Of a stretch of 64,000 nucleotides of DNA, positions 8,589 to 17,365 are shown in pieces. This stretch comes from Bacteriovoracaceae bacterium UBA3083 (GTDB lineage: Bacteria > Bdellovibrionota > Bacteriovoracia > Bacteriovoracales > Bacteriovoracaceae), in NCBI GenBank assembly GCA_002366565.1, contig DFBJ01000007.1:186001-250000 (forward strand), given 5' to 3'. The translations under genes were made by a program, and so were the position numbers. Below the pieces are notes generated by a model. That model ran no database searches, was not told the origin of the DNA, and was given only the letters and a program-made list of their open reading frames with translations. How positions within the stretch are numbered: position 1 is the first letter of the stretch; each line of letters opens with the position of its first letter.

Positions 8589-10229
8589 ATGAAAGTTTTA
8601 ATTATTCGCTTGATAGCATGGTTCTTAGATTTTGCTATATCAATTGTCTTTTTTAACTATTTACTCTCTTTTGATGTTTTCATAGGGATTAGAGAACAGA
8701 TTATCCAAAACTTCTTGGGACTCTCTTTCTCTCCAGTAAATTCAAATATTCTATCAAATATATGTCTTATCTACCTTTTAACAACTTCGTTTCGTTTTTA
8801 TAGCTGCTTAATCTTTGGTAGATCAATTTCTCAGATGTGTATTGGGATAAAATCTAAAGATGGATTTGTTTGGTCAAGAATAGGGGGAGGTCTTAGAAGC
8901 TTTATTGAAATTCTTTTCCCGTTATCTATGCTGGACGCGGCTTTTCTTTTGAGAAATCAAAAAACATTAAAAGAAAAGATATCTGGCACTAGGTTAGTTT
9001 ATAGATCTAGCTTCATCTCTAAAGTACTTACATCTTTCTACTTTGTTATTGTTCTCTTTGTAACTGTAGGATCACCCTTATTACAAAATATGACTTTTGT
9101 AGATGGGGTAGAGTTAGCCTTTTCCAAAATCAAGCTAGAGAAAATAGACAACAGAACAGACTTCTCTAAATTTAAGCATTATCCAAGTGATACATTTAAG
9201 TTGAGCTCATTTAGCTCCATGAAAGATAGTAACCTTGCTCTCATTCCATCTTTTGAAATAACTAGAGAAAAAAACAAGAAAAGGATAAGGCCTTATTTAG
9301 TAATTTATGACTTAGAGAGAAAGGTTCAAGGAGATCTTAGGCTTCAACGTAGATTCTCTTTGTTAAAAGTTATTCAAATTGCAAGTAAGTATGATCCATT
9401 GTTTAGTGTTTTTTACCCTGAGTTACAAAAAGTTATTAATAAGCCAAAAGAGCACTACGGTATAAAGAAATATGAGTCATCTTTTGGAGATAAGAAATTA
9501 CTGAATCCAATCGCGAGAAAAGAAGTTCAAGATTTAATACAATCATCATTTGAACTATCATTTAATAATCTATTTAAAAGTGTAACAGAAATAGGGCCCT
9601 TTATTTCGGGGCACATTAAAATAAGAAACTTACTACTATCTCTAGTCGACTCAACTGTTCCTCCTACTGTCGATATAGTTAAACTTGGTAATTATAATTT
9701 TCTTCGACTTAAACAAACTTTTGAAGACGCATCTGATGGTGAAAAGAGTTATAGAGAATCATATATTCCAATTGAGACGCTCAATAGTAGTATTATAACA
9801 ATGGAGTGGGGAACTACTGTAAAAGATGCACTCGCTAGAGAGAGCTTCAAGTCTAAGTTCTTAGGTGCTAGTAAGTGGTTTTTTGATTATAGTTCTGTAT
9901 TCAAGCTCCCTGAAGAGGATGACAAGTTTAGTGCATTTTCAATTTTAGACCATTTTAGTGATCTTACAATGGATCAAGTCTCTAGAGAGAAATTAGAAAA
10001 ATATACTTTTACCTATTTCTCAGAACTAAGTACTCAAAGTATGAAGTCTGGCGATGAAGCTCTTCAAAGCTCATTAATAGCCAGTATGAATAGGCTAATT
10101 TTATTAAATAATTACGCAAAGGCCAAGTCCAAAGATAAGGACGCTTTTAGTAATAAGTTTTCTAGACTTATGAGCAATTTAAAAGAAGCTCTAAAGAGTA
10201 AGAATAAGAAATTTTTTGAGGTTAAATAG
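8589..10229 (+). CDS. RDD family membrane protein with large C-terminal domain
   Basis: 546 aa. The N-terminal ~140 residues are an RDD domain: the motif R-L-I-A-W-F-L-D (Arg7, Asp14) in the first membrane segment, a second hydrophobic segment around 55-75, and the loop GRSISQMCIGIK before a third region, ending with the charged KEKISGTRLV. A further membrane segment is near 148-166 (VLTSFYFVIVLFVTVGSPL). The remaining ~380 residues are soluble, mixed alpha/beta and unrecognised; they probably face the periplasm. RDD proteins are poorly understood; some are implicated in ion transport. The stop codon directly abuts the uppP ATG (TAGATG), so the two are one operon. The ribosome binding site is weak. 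Confidence 0.7.
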   Translation: MKVLIIRLIAWFLDFAISIVFFNYLLSFDVFIGIREQIIQNFLGLSFSPVNSNILSNICLIYLLTTSFRFYSCLIFGRSISQMCIGIKSKDGFVWSRIGGGLRSFIEILFPLSMLDAAFLLRNQKTLKEKISGTRLVYRSSFISKVLTSFYFVIVLFVTVGSPLLQNMTFVDGVELAFSKIKLEKIDNRTDFSKFKHYPSDTFKLSSFSSMKDSNLALIPSFEITREKNKKRIRPYLVIYDLERKVQGDLRLQRRFSLLKVIQIASKYDPLFSVFYPELQKVINKPKEHYGIKKYESSFGDKKLLNPIARKEVQDLIQSSFELSFNNLFKSVTEIGPFISGHIKIRNLLLSLVDSTVPPTVDIVKLGNYNFLRLKQTFEDASDGEKSYRESYIPIETLNSSIITMEWGTTVKDALARESFKSKFLGASKWFFDYSSVFKLPEEDDKFSAFSILDHFSDLTMDQVSREKLEKYTFTYFSELSTQSMKSGDEALQSSLIASMNRLILLNNYAKAKSKDKDAFSNKFSRLMSNLKEALKSKNKKFFEVK

Positions 10230-11036
10230 ATGAGTATTTTAGATGCAATTATATACGGGATAATTCAAGGTTTAACTGAATTTTTACCAGTCTCTAGTAG
10301 TGGTCATCTTGCTCTTCTTCCAAGTCTATTAACAATAAAAGATCCAGGTGTAAGCTTTGATTTGGCCATGCACATAGGTACAGCTCTTGCTATACTATGC
10401 TATTTTTTCAAAGATATATGTTCTTTATTGATGAATGCATTCCTCTTACTAGACTTAAAATCTGAAATGACTGTAGCAAAGAGACGCTCATTTCATATGA
10501 TTATTGCAACTTTTTCAACTGCTGTGATTGCTCTTTGTCTAAAGGACTTTGCCGAAAACTATGGACGTAATAACTCATTTATAGCTGCGAACCTTATTGT
10601 ATTTGGACTTCTCATGTGGATAAGTGACTCTTTCTTTAAGGAATCTTCTGATGAGGTTCTAGTTAGAGAGGGAAGTTGGAAGAAGGCACTGCTGATAGGT
10701 TTTTTTCAATCTTTCGCTCTATTTCCTGGCGTTTCTAGGTCTGGGATTACTCTTACAACGGCACGATTTTTACAAATTTCAAGAAATGAAGCTTCAAGGT
10801 TCTCTTTTCTTTTATCTCTTCCTTTAATTATTGGAGGGTCCATTCTTAAGGCACCTGAAATCATAAAAGGTAATGAAGCCTTTGATTTAATGAGTTGTGG
10901 TGTAGGTGTGATTGTAAGCTTTGTAGTAGGGCTTCTAACGATTCACTACTTTCTAAAGTTTATACAGAAAATTGGACTAATTCCATTTTCTATTTATAGG
11001 CTTATAATAGCAGCTTTTGTATTGATGATTCTTTAG
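10230..11036 (+). CDS. uppP: Undecaprenyl-diphosphatase UppP (BacA family)
   Basis: 268 aa, the usual family length, strongly hydrophobic with about eight membrane segments. It has both family signatures: QGLTEFLPVSSSGHL at residues 9-23 and PGVSRSGITL near 170. The enzyme removes a phosphate from undecaprenyl diphosphate on the outer face of the inner membrane, recycling the lipid carrier for peptidoglycan and other wall polymers; overexpression gives bacitracin resistance in other species. A GAGG about 10 bases upstream, inside the preceding gene, serves as ribosome binding site, and its start directly follows the RDD gene stop. The last four bases overlap the stop of the convergent lipoprotein gene (TTAG). 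Confidence 0.95.
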   Translation: MSILDAIIYGIIQGLTEFLPVSSSGHLALLPSLLTIKDPGVSFDLAMHIGTALAILCYFFKDICSLLMNAFLLLDLKSEMTVAKRRSFHMIIATFSTAVIALCLKDFAENYGRNNSFIAANLIVFGLLMWISDSFFKESSDEVLVREGSWKKALLIGFFQSFALFPGVSRSGITLTTARFLQISRNEASRFSFLLSLPLIIGGSILKAPEIIKGNEAFDLMSCGVGVIVSFVVGLLTIHYFLKFIQKIGLIPFSIYRLIIAAFVLMIL

Positions 11037-14000
11037 TTTGTACCACAGTCAAATATCTGTAATACATCTCCACTTGATTGAGCAAGCTCTTCTGGAATAC
11101 AGTAAACTTGGTTATTCCATCTTAAACCTTCATTGAAGATTTTTGCTTTACCATTAAAGTCATTACTTAAGTCATTACCATCAATGAATCTCTTAACTTG
11201 CTTATCACTTGATTCATGACCAGGAACTTTTAAGTCTGTGTGAGCGATTCCGTATCCTACATAACCTGAAGCACATGCTTCAACTTGACATGCAAGTTGT
11301 TGAACTGTCGAAGCATTCTTTATGTAGCCTGTGTCTTCATCAATTAGGTTTTCTGAAAGATTCTTTGCTTCCGAAGAAATATAACGATTAAAGAATACTG
11401 ATAGGTTAGTGTAGTTCTTTAGTGCACACTTATTTGTATCTGGGTTAATATTTCCTGAACAGCAATAGCTAGGGTCTGCACCTTCTTCCATCTCTGTTCC
11501 AAGTGGCTGACAACAAGTAAATTCATCTTCAGAGAAAATCTGTTTCTTAGATGAGAAGTTATTTAAATCATTTGCTGCCAACTTATTATTATCATACTCA
11601 GTTGTTGCACCATTAAGAACAAAACCTGGGATTGTTTCAGCTGAGCCTGATAGACTAGAATTACTAGATAGTACTGAACATCTTAAACTAGTATCTGAAC
11701 TATCTTCAATTGCAACTTGACCAACCCCAAGAAGTTCAAATTTTGCAAACCATTCTAAATAAACATTTGCTTCAGTAGAAGAAATAGATCTCATATTACA
11801 AGCTGGGTCATCTGGTTCGTCAACTCCATCGACACCGCAAGTAAACCCTGATTGTGCTCCAGGTGCCCAGTTAAGACATCTAAAGTTAGTCTTATCGATA
11901 GTCTGCATCTTTGATGGTTCCCATTTATGTCCACCACCGCCATTAGTTGAGTCAAAATTTCTTACCCAGTTTGCACTACAGCAAGTTCTTTGAGCAACTT
12001 CATTTAATGTGTTGTATTGCTTTTTAAGTTCACTTGAGTTTCTATTTCCACCATCAACTTCTGCAATTTTTAATTGAGGATAATTAGTAGAGTCTAGTTC
12101 CATATCATCAATAGCAGGAGCAATCGCAGTATATCTTCTTGGATCATTTATAGGAATATCAACACCAGGAATAGAGCTTGTATCAGGTGAAGTTGCATCA
12201 CCATAGATTTCATTAGAAATAGTAATTGTGTTGCCAATTAAGCGACAGCACCTGTTGTTTTTAGGGTCATAGCTTTCATCTGTCTTTGGTGTTTCTTGTG
12301 AACAGACAAGAGTACTTTTCCAAAAACTAAGTTCTGAATCATGAACACCAACTTCTGAAGCTGAAGAGATAGAAAGTGTTTTATCAGTAATATACTTATT
12401 AGCTGCACATTCAAAATTGTTACTACAACTTGCTCCTGGAGCTCTTAGACATCTATTATTTTGAAGTGTTTTAGTATTGATATACTCTACATCAAAGTCT
12501 TTAGAAAGCTCGGCAATAGAGTTGAAAGATGCCAAAGAGTTAGTTGAAACATTTTGACTTCCTGCTAAGGCCTGGATTGTTCTATCAGTATTAGATAATT
12601 GAGCGTCAGTAGAGTATTGTACATAGTTTCCTGATTGATCTAAAACAGGGCAAGAGCTTAAGTAGTTTGGTTGAGCTAGGTTGAATTCAGAGCTAGTCAT
12701 TCCTAAACCGTTTGCTTTGTCTCCAAGGTGGATAAGATCAGGTTCTGCGGAATTTTGATTTTCAACAATTTGAGAGTCAATGTTCTTTCCTGGAATACAC
12801 ATTCCTTCTACATTTAACTGTTCGATATTTGTTAGTACTTGATCACTGATAACGTCAGTTCCATTATAGTCATATGGTCTACCAAGAGTCTTAGTTGAAA
12901 ATCCAAATATATCTTCAACTTCTGAGCTTAATACTTCTTGCGCAATAAGGTTCTTAGCTGACTTGGCATATCTTGAAATTTTTGTATTAAATTTACTTTT
13001 CTTCTCTGGAGAAGTGAATGCCTGACAATATGTGTTTGCTGAACAAGAGAATAACTTTGAATTATCAGTCTTGTTAAAAGTATCAGCAGCATTAACTATA
13101 TTGTTATAGTTTTCCTTACATGCTGTTCCTTGATCTCTATAAACGCATCTCTTACTTGGTCCACTTGTTGTTCCATTAATAGCAATAAGTCTTAAGAAGT
13201 TTTGCTGGCCTGGAATCTCTTTTGCATTTTGATCAAAGACAGGCCATGGTGTTTGCATTGAATTTACATTTGCACAAACATAATCAAACCCTAGAGTTGA
13301 TGAGCAGTCAGAGTCTGTATCACAAGAGTGATACTTCTGGCATTGTGCTCCATCACTTTCGTAATCACTCTGGATGAATGAACCTGAGCTTGGTGTTGTA
13401 GAGGCATCACTTACATCAACGCTATAAGTACTCTCAAGAGTTACATCACCATAATAGGCATTAATGGCAAGGAATAATTTATTTGTTGTTGCCTTGATTC
13501 TTCTTTGATTTCCAACTGAGAACCAAGTCACTCCATCAAATGAACCGATAACTGATCCATAATCAAAGCCATACCAATCTCTCTGATATCCATTTGCAAA
13601 GTAGAAGTGCTGTGTGGCCATTCTATCTTGCCTCTGAGTTTGTCTATCAGCTTTAGGAACATGAGAGAAAGGGATCATTGTTGCAGGTACAAAACATGCT
13701 CTACCAAATTTTAAATCGTGAGCCCTAATCTCTGAACTCTCTGGATCTGTAGCATATGGATCTGGGAAATAGCCTCCACCTTTAAAGATAAAGTTGCTTG
13801 GGAAGATTTTCGCTAAACTGCTGAAGTAGTCAGTTCCACAATAGTAACAACTTGAAAAAGTACCAGTGTTTACAAAGATATCGTAAGTTTTACCCTTTGT
13901 TACTGAAACCTCTTTAGCTTCTTTTGCAGCGCCAGATTCTCCCGTAATACTTCCGTATATTTCATTAAATCCAATATGAGTATCGATATTATTTGGCTTT

Positions 14001-15886
14001 GTTAAATCACCATTTGTATATTCAAACTTCATCCCTTCTTGAACAGGTGTATCAGTTGTTACATCTTGATGTTCAACACCACCATCTTGATCAAAAAATC
14101 TTACAGGAACAGTTTTAGCACTCAGAAGCACTGTTTGTTGAAGAGGTGGCTCTGATGTATCTGGTTGAGGGTAAGAGCATACAAAATCTTGCACAAGATT
14201 GGAGTCTGTCTCAAAAACTGGTTTTAGTGAACAGCTTAAGTCTGGACATTCACACATTTCACTAACTTCTTGAAGTGCTACAAGTTTACTATTTAAGACA
14301 GGGTAGGCATCTAGGTCTACATAATATGTTATCTTAATAACTTGAGTATCAAAGATTTGAAAACTATCTTGAAATTCTATAAACGATGGGCTTGAAATTG
14401 TAGCGACCCAGTCAGTTCCGTTTTGAACAATTGAGTCGTCAACATTTACAGCAATTGTTCTTGTTCCATCTGCATAATAAGGAAGAAAGAACTTTTGAGA
14501 TGCTGGGAAATGATCAGAAGGTAATCCTTCGTCTTGCCCTTGAACATAGTACTTATCACACTTTGCAAGTGTTGACCCTACCAGTTCACAACTACCATCA
14601 ATTTTATAAGTAACTTTTAAAGTATCATTAGTCTCAGCTGTTGTTATGTTGAAATTTACTTGCTGTGAATCTGTAAGTGTATCATTTCCTGAAAGGTCAC
14701 CACTTGGACCAATCGTAATTCCTGATCTTACGTAGGCATTGTCTTTAAAATAATCAAGTCCTGCATAAGTTATTTCATGAATAGAGTGGTTTGGTAGTCC
14801 AACTGTTCCATAGTAGTCAGTATTAAAGTTTCGATCATCTTCAAGAGTTAATACAGTAGAAGACTTTGTTGAAATATTTTCGACAGTTGTTGTACAGTAT
14901 GAAACTTCACCAAGCTGTGGAGTTGTACATTTATAAAGCTCATATAAGTATTCAAGTCTTTCTTGAGCAGTTGCGGCCGGGTCAGTAATTGGTGGTATAT
15001 CTGGTTCTGGTGTAATTACAATAGGACACATGTAAAAATACTGAGGGTAACTTCCATAAGATGTAGGATCAATATTGACTGCAGCAAGTGCAGCTAAGTA
15101 ATCTGCATCGCTTGTATCCACATTACTTCTTATCGCTTTGTCATTAACACACTGGCCTTCAACACAACAATCATACCCTTGAACAGAACAAGCAGAAGAG
15201 CTAGTACATGTGATATTAGGATCACCTGGATTACTTACTGTATTTGAAAAAATTAATTGAAGTGCATCTGTATCTACATCTGTAACAACATTTCCTGCGT
15301 CAGATAGTAGTTGAGTTTGAGAACTTTGAAATAAACCTGCAGAGCAAGTAGGACATACATCTGTAAGAGTGTAGACAATTGACTTTGTAGCATCTAAACC
15401 TGATAGAGTTGTTTGAACTCCTGGGCTCTGACAAAAAGTCCTATTCATACTTTCATCACCAGGTGATATCAGGTAATAGTACTCTTGTGTATTTGTAGAA
15501 AAGTTATAAAAGTATTGAGGTGTAGCCGTTGTTACTAGGTAGGTATTCGTTCCGCTTGTATATGAAAATACTAAACACTTACTTGAAGTTTTATTTCCAT
15601 TTTTAATATAGTAATCAATTTGAGCTCCACGTAGGTAGAAACGATCATTGAAAGATACTGGTACAGTAATACCTGTTTCAGATTGAGTAGAACCTTCTTG
15701 AAAAAAATTATTTGAGCTTGAGAAGTCTGGTGATGTAGGCTCTAAATCTTCGTCTTCTGTTGATACAGTACTAGAAGTACTTGTTCTCTTGTTGCCACTA
15801 CCTGACTCAACACAACTTGATGCCATAGTGAGGGCACTCACTAAAAATATTGCTTTAAAAATGTTCCAAATTCCGTTTTGTTTCAT
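11033..15886 (-). CDS. Giant cysteine-rich lipoprotein, 1617 aa
   Basis: An N-terminal signal ends in MASSC (Cys25), followed by a Ser/Thr/Gly-rich and acidic linker, so it is probably a lipoprotein, though the lipobox is not canonical. The body is rich in Cys, Asn, Ser, Thr and Tyr. Several double-Cys clusters recur: about 227-246 (C-x5-C-x6-CC-x4-C), and later NRCCRL, RTCCSA, FTCCQP and SYCCSG. This points to many disulfides and an extracytoplasmic location. I recognise no enzyme motif or named domain. The N-terminus resembles that of the 799-aa lipoprotein (both have NG..N..K..IF.. before the Cys). It is transcribed alone, with a GAGAG just before ATG. A surface-exposed, disulfide-stabilised scaffold or adhesin is an inference only. 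Confidence 0.6.
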   Translation of the reverse strand: MKQNGIWNIFKAIFLVSALTMASSCVESGSGNKRTSTSSTVSTEDEDLEPTSPDFSSSNNFFQEGSTQSETGITVPVSFNDRFYLRGAQIDYYIKNGNKTSSKCLVFSYTSGTNTYLVTTATPQYFYNFSTNTQEYYYLISPGDESMNRTFCQSPGVQTTLSGLDATKSIVYTLTDVCPTCSAGLFQSSQTQLLSDAGNVVTDVDTDALQLIFSNTVSNPGDPNITCTSSSACSVQGYDCCVEGQCVNDKAIRSNVDTSDADYLAALAAVNIDPTSYGSYPQYFYMCPIVITPEPDIPPITDPAATAQERLEYLYELYKCTTPQLGEVSYCTTTVENISTKSSTVLTLEDDRNFNTDYYGTVGLPNHSIHEITYAGLDYFKDNAYVRSGITIGPSGDLSGNDTLTDSQQVNFNITTAETNDTLKVTYKIDGSCELVGSTLAKCDKYYVQGQDEGLPSDHFPASQKFFLPYYADGTRTIAVNVDDSIVQNGTDWVATISSPSFIEFQDSFQIFDTQVIKITYYVDLDAYPVLNSKLVALQEVSEMCECPDLSCSLKPVFETDSNLVQDFVCSYPQPDTSEPPLQQTVLLSAKTVPVRFFDQDGGVEHQDVTTDTPVQEGMKFEYTNGDLTKPNNIDTHIGFNEIYGSITGESGAAKEAKEVSVTKGKTYDIFVNTGTFSSCYYCGTDYFSSLAKIFPSNFIFKGGGYFPDPYATDPESSEIRAHDLKFGRACFVPATMIPFSHVPKADRQTQRQDRMATQHFYFANGYQRDWYGFDYGSVIGSFDGVTWFSVGNQRRIKATTNKLFLAINAYYGDVTLESTYSVDVSDASTTPSSGSFIQSDYESDGAQCQKYHSCDTDSDCSSTLGFDYVCANVNSMQTPWPVFDQNAKEIPGQQNFLRLIAINGTTSGPSKRCVYRDQGTACKENYNNIVNAADTFNKTDNSKLFSCSANTYCQAFTSPEKKSKFNTKISRYAKSAKNLIAQEVLSSEVEDIFGFSTKTLGRPYDYNGTDVISDQVLTNIEQLNVEGMCIPGKNIDSQIVENQNSAEPDLIHLGDKANGLGMTSSEFNLAQPNYLSSCPVLDQSGNYVQYSTDAQLSNTDRTIQALAGSQNVSTNSLASFNSIAELSKDFDVEYINTKTLQNNRCLRAPGASCSNNFECAANKYITDKTLSISSASEVGVHDSELSFWKSTLVCSQETPKTDESYDPKNNRCCRLIGNTITISNEIYGDATSPDTSSIPGVDIPINDPRRYTAIAPAIDDMELDSTNYPQLKIAEVDGGNRNSSELKKQYNTLNEVAQRTCCSANWVRNFDSTNGGGGHKWEPSKMQTIDKTNFRCLNWAPGAQSGFTCGVDGVDEPDDPACNMRSISSTEANVYLEWFAKFELLGVGQVAIEDSSDTSLRCSVLSSNSSLSGSAETIPGFVLNGATTEYDNNKLAANDLNNFSSKKQIFSEDEFTCCQPLGTEMEEGADPSYCCSGNINPDTNKCALKNYTNLSVFFNRYISSEAKNLSENLIDEDTGYIKNASTVQQLACQVEACASGYVGYGIAHTDLKVPGHESSDKQVKRFIDGNDLSNDFNGKAKIFNEGLRWNNQVYCIPEELAQSSGDVLQIFDCGTN

Positions 15887-16075
15887 CTCTCTAATTTCCT
15901 ACAGCCTACTCTTCGGAATAAATTAAGCTGACCTAAAGGAAAGGACCAAGAAATCCTTAATAATAGGTAAGATTAGCCTCTATTCTAATCTAACTTTGTG
16001 AGTTCTCTGAATTGGTGAGTAAGTAGCATAATATCAGTAAGTTAGGTCGTAGTGAGTTTTTATTTATCGGCACTA

Positions 16076-16089
16076 ATTATGGCCATAAT
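16076..16089. promoter_or_regulatory. Perfect 14-bp palindrome next to the sigma-54 site
   Basis: ATTATGGCCATAAT reads identically on both strands. The core ATGGCC is repeated at 16091-16096, directly before the -24 element. A dimeric regulator binding site is the simplest reading. No regulator gene is adjacent to suggest which. Confidence 0.45.
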
Positions 16090-16095
16090 CATGGC

Positions 16096-16111
16096 CGGCA
16101 CCAGATTTGCT
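16096..16111 (+). promoter_or_regulatory. Sigma-54 (-24/-12) promoter for the kinase-like gene
   Basis: CGGCACCAGATTTGCT matches TGGCACG-N4-TTGCW at 10 of 12 defined positions, with the obligatory GG (16097-16098) and GC (16109-16110) exactly 10 bp apart. A start near 16122 would leave an ~89-nt leader before the ATG at 16211. Confidence 0.6.
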
Positions 16112-16210
16112 CCATATTGGTTATGAATAGTTAATCATTTGATATTTAGTTGTCTAAGGCCGTCAAACTTTGGTCAATGTCTAAATAATTGTCATAGGTG
16201 AAGTATAGCG

Positions 16211-17365
16211 ATGAAGTTATTTTTCTTAATTCTTATATTCTCATTACAGTCTATGGCTATCGAAGTATTTGATGGAAATGGACAGTTATCAGTTGAATAT
16301 AAAAAAGTAGAACTTTCTGAGAATACACATTTTAAATTAAGTGAGACTTGGAATGTTAAAGTTAATCGATTCTTAGGTGCAGGAAATACTACAGATATTT
16401 ACTCTGTTACTAAGATTGGTGAAGAAGTTGAATACGCCCTTCGTTTACCAAAGAGTGATTTTCATTATATCTATTCTACAAATCAGCTTTATCCAATTTT
16501 AGAACATTACAAAATTAAAATTCCTAAAAGACATACGACTATAGACTCAAACTTTATTCTATCTGAAGTTGTAGAAATTGCTTTTGACATGAAGACATTC
16601 TTCATAGAGACAATAGAGAGCAATGATAAAAGAATTGTAGAAGAGGCAAGGGAAGCATTACTAAACTTTGCGAAAGATACTGCAATGTTTGAGTCTATTG
16701 GAGACTTTAATGGAACTCAACTTGTTTACTCTAAAGAAGATAAAGCTTGGCTACTCTTAGATTGGATGAATTCCTATGAACTATTTAATCCATATAGAAA
16801 TCAATTTTTAATCACTAAAGAAAATATTTCTAACTTAGCTAATTCAAGAAGTATGAGTGAAAAGGCACTGTCCCTATTAGATGAACTACGTTCAGTAATA
16901 AAAGAAGAAAGGCTTACTCTAGAGGAGCGAGATGAAAGATTTTTTAACTCTCTTAGCTCCTTGAGTTCTGACAAATTTAAAGAGGCTATTTCATTTCGCT
17001 GGAGTACTAGAATATTCAAAGATAAATTTAAAGAAGAGTATTTAATAAAGAAAATTAATACAATTGATAATCTAGAATTATCTAATAAGGATTTTAAAGA
17101 GATTAAAAGATTTTTTAAATTTTATGATCGTGAATCGGAGCCTTTACTTACTCTTCAACTAAAATTATCAAAAACAAAAAAAGATTTCGTAAAGACTATC
17201 TTAGAAGATAATACACTTTTTAGTTTTGCTAAAAGAGATATCTTAGAGACGACTAAGCATCACTTTATTGAGCTTGGTGGAACTCTTGAAGAACTAAGTG
17301 AAATAAAAAAACTTCTAGATAAAGACCTAAGTACTTGTAGAGAGAGCATGAAGTTGTTTTTTTAG
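16211..17365 (+). CDS. Exported protein-kinase-fold protein, active site altered
   Basis: 384 aa. Residues 1-16 (MKLFFLILIFSLQSMA) form a signal peptide, so the protein is exported. The next ~140 residues follow the kinase fold: a glycine-rich loop GAGNTTDIY (56-64), a strand EYALRLPK where the ATP-binding Lys would be (Arg78 instead), IGDFNGTQ (163-170) in the place of the HxD....N catalytic loop (Asp165 kept, Asn replaced by Gln170), and LLLDW (181-185) where DFG is expected (Asp184). The C-terminal half is charged and helical. It could be an atypical kinase or a pseudokinase; ATP is not normally present in the periplasm, which makes export odd. It is monocistronic from a sigma-54-type promoter, and its stop overlaps that of cinA by four bases. 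Confidence 0.6.
   Translation: MKLFFLILIFSLQSMAIEVFDGNGQLSVEYKKVELSENTHFKLSETWNVKVNRFLGAGNTTDIYSVTKIGEEVEYALRLPKSDFHYIYSTNQLYPILEHYKIKIPKRHTTIDSNFILSEVVEIAFDMKTFFIETIESNDKRIVEEAREALLNFAKDTAMFESIGDFNGTQLVYSKEDKAWLLLDWMNSYELFNPYRNQFLITKENISNLANSRSMSEKALSLLDELRSVIKEERLTLEERDERFFNSLSSLSSDKFKEAISFRWSTRIFKDKFKEEYLIKKINTIDNLELSNKDFKEIKRFFKFYDRESEPLLTLQLKLSKTKKDFVKTILEDNTLFSFAKRDILETTKHHFIELGGTLEELSEIKKLLDKDLSTCRESMKLFF

Larger units (their letters stand above)
15887..16210. other. 324-bp divergent intergenic region
   Basis: No gene seen. It lies between the giant lipoprotein gene (minus) and the kinase-like gene (plus). It contains a 7-bp inverted repeat AGATTAG/CTAATCT (15970-15976 and 15985-15991), a 14-bp perfect palindrome (16076-16089) and a sigma-54-type promoter (16096-16111), both described separately. 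Confidence 0.6.
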
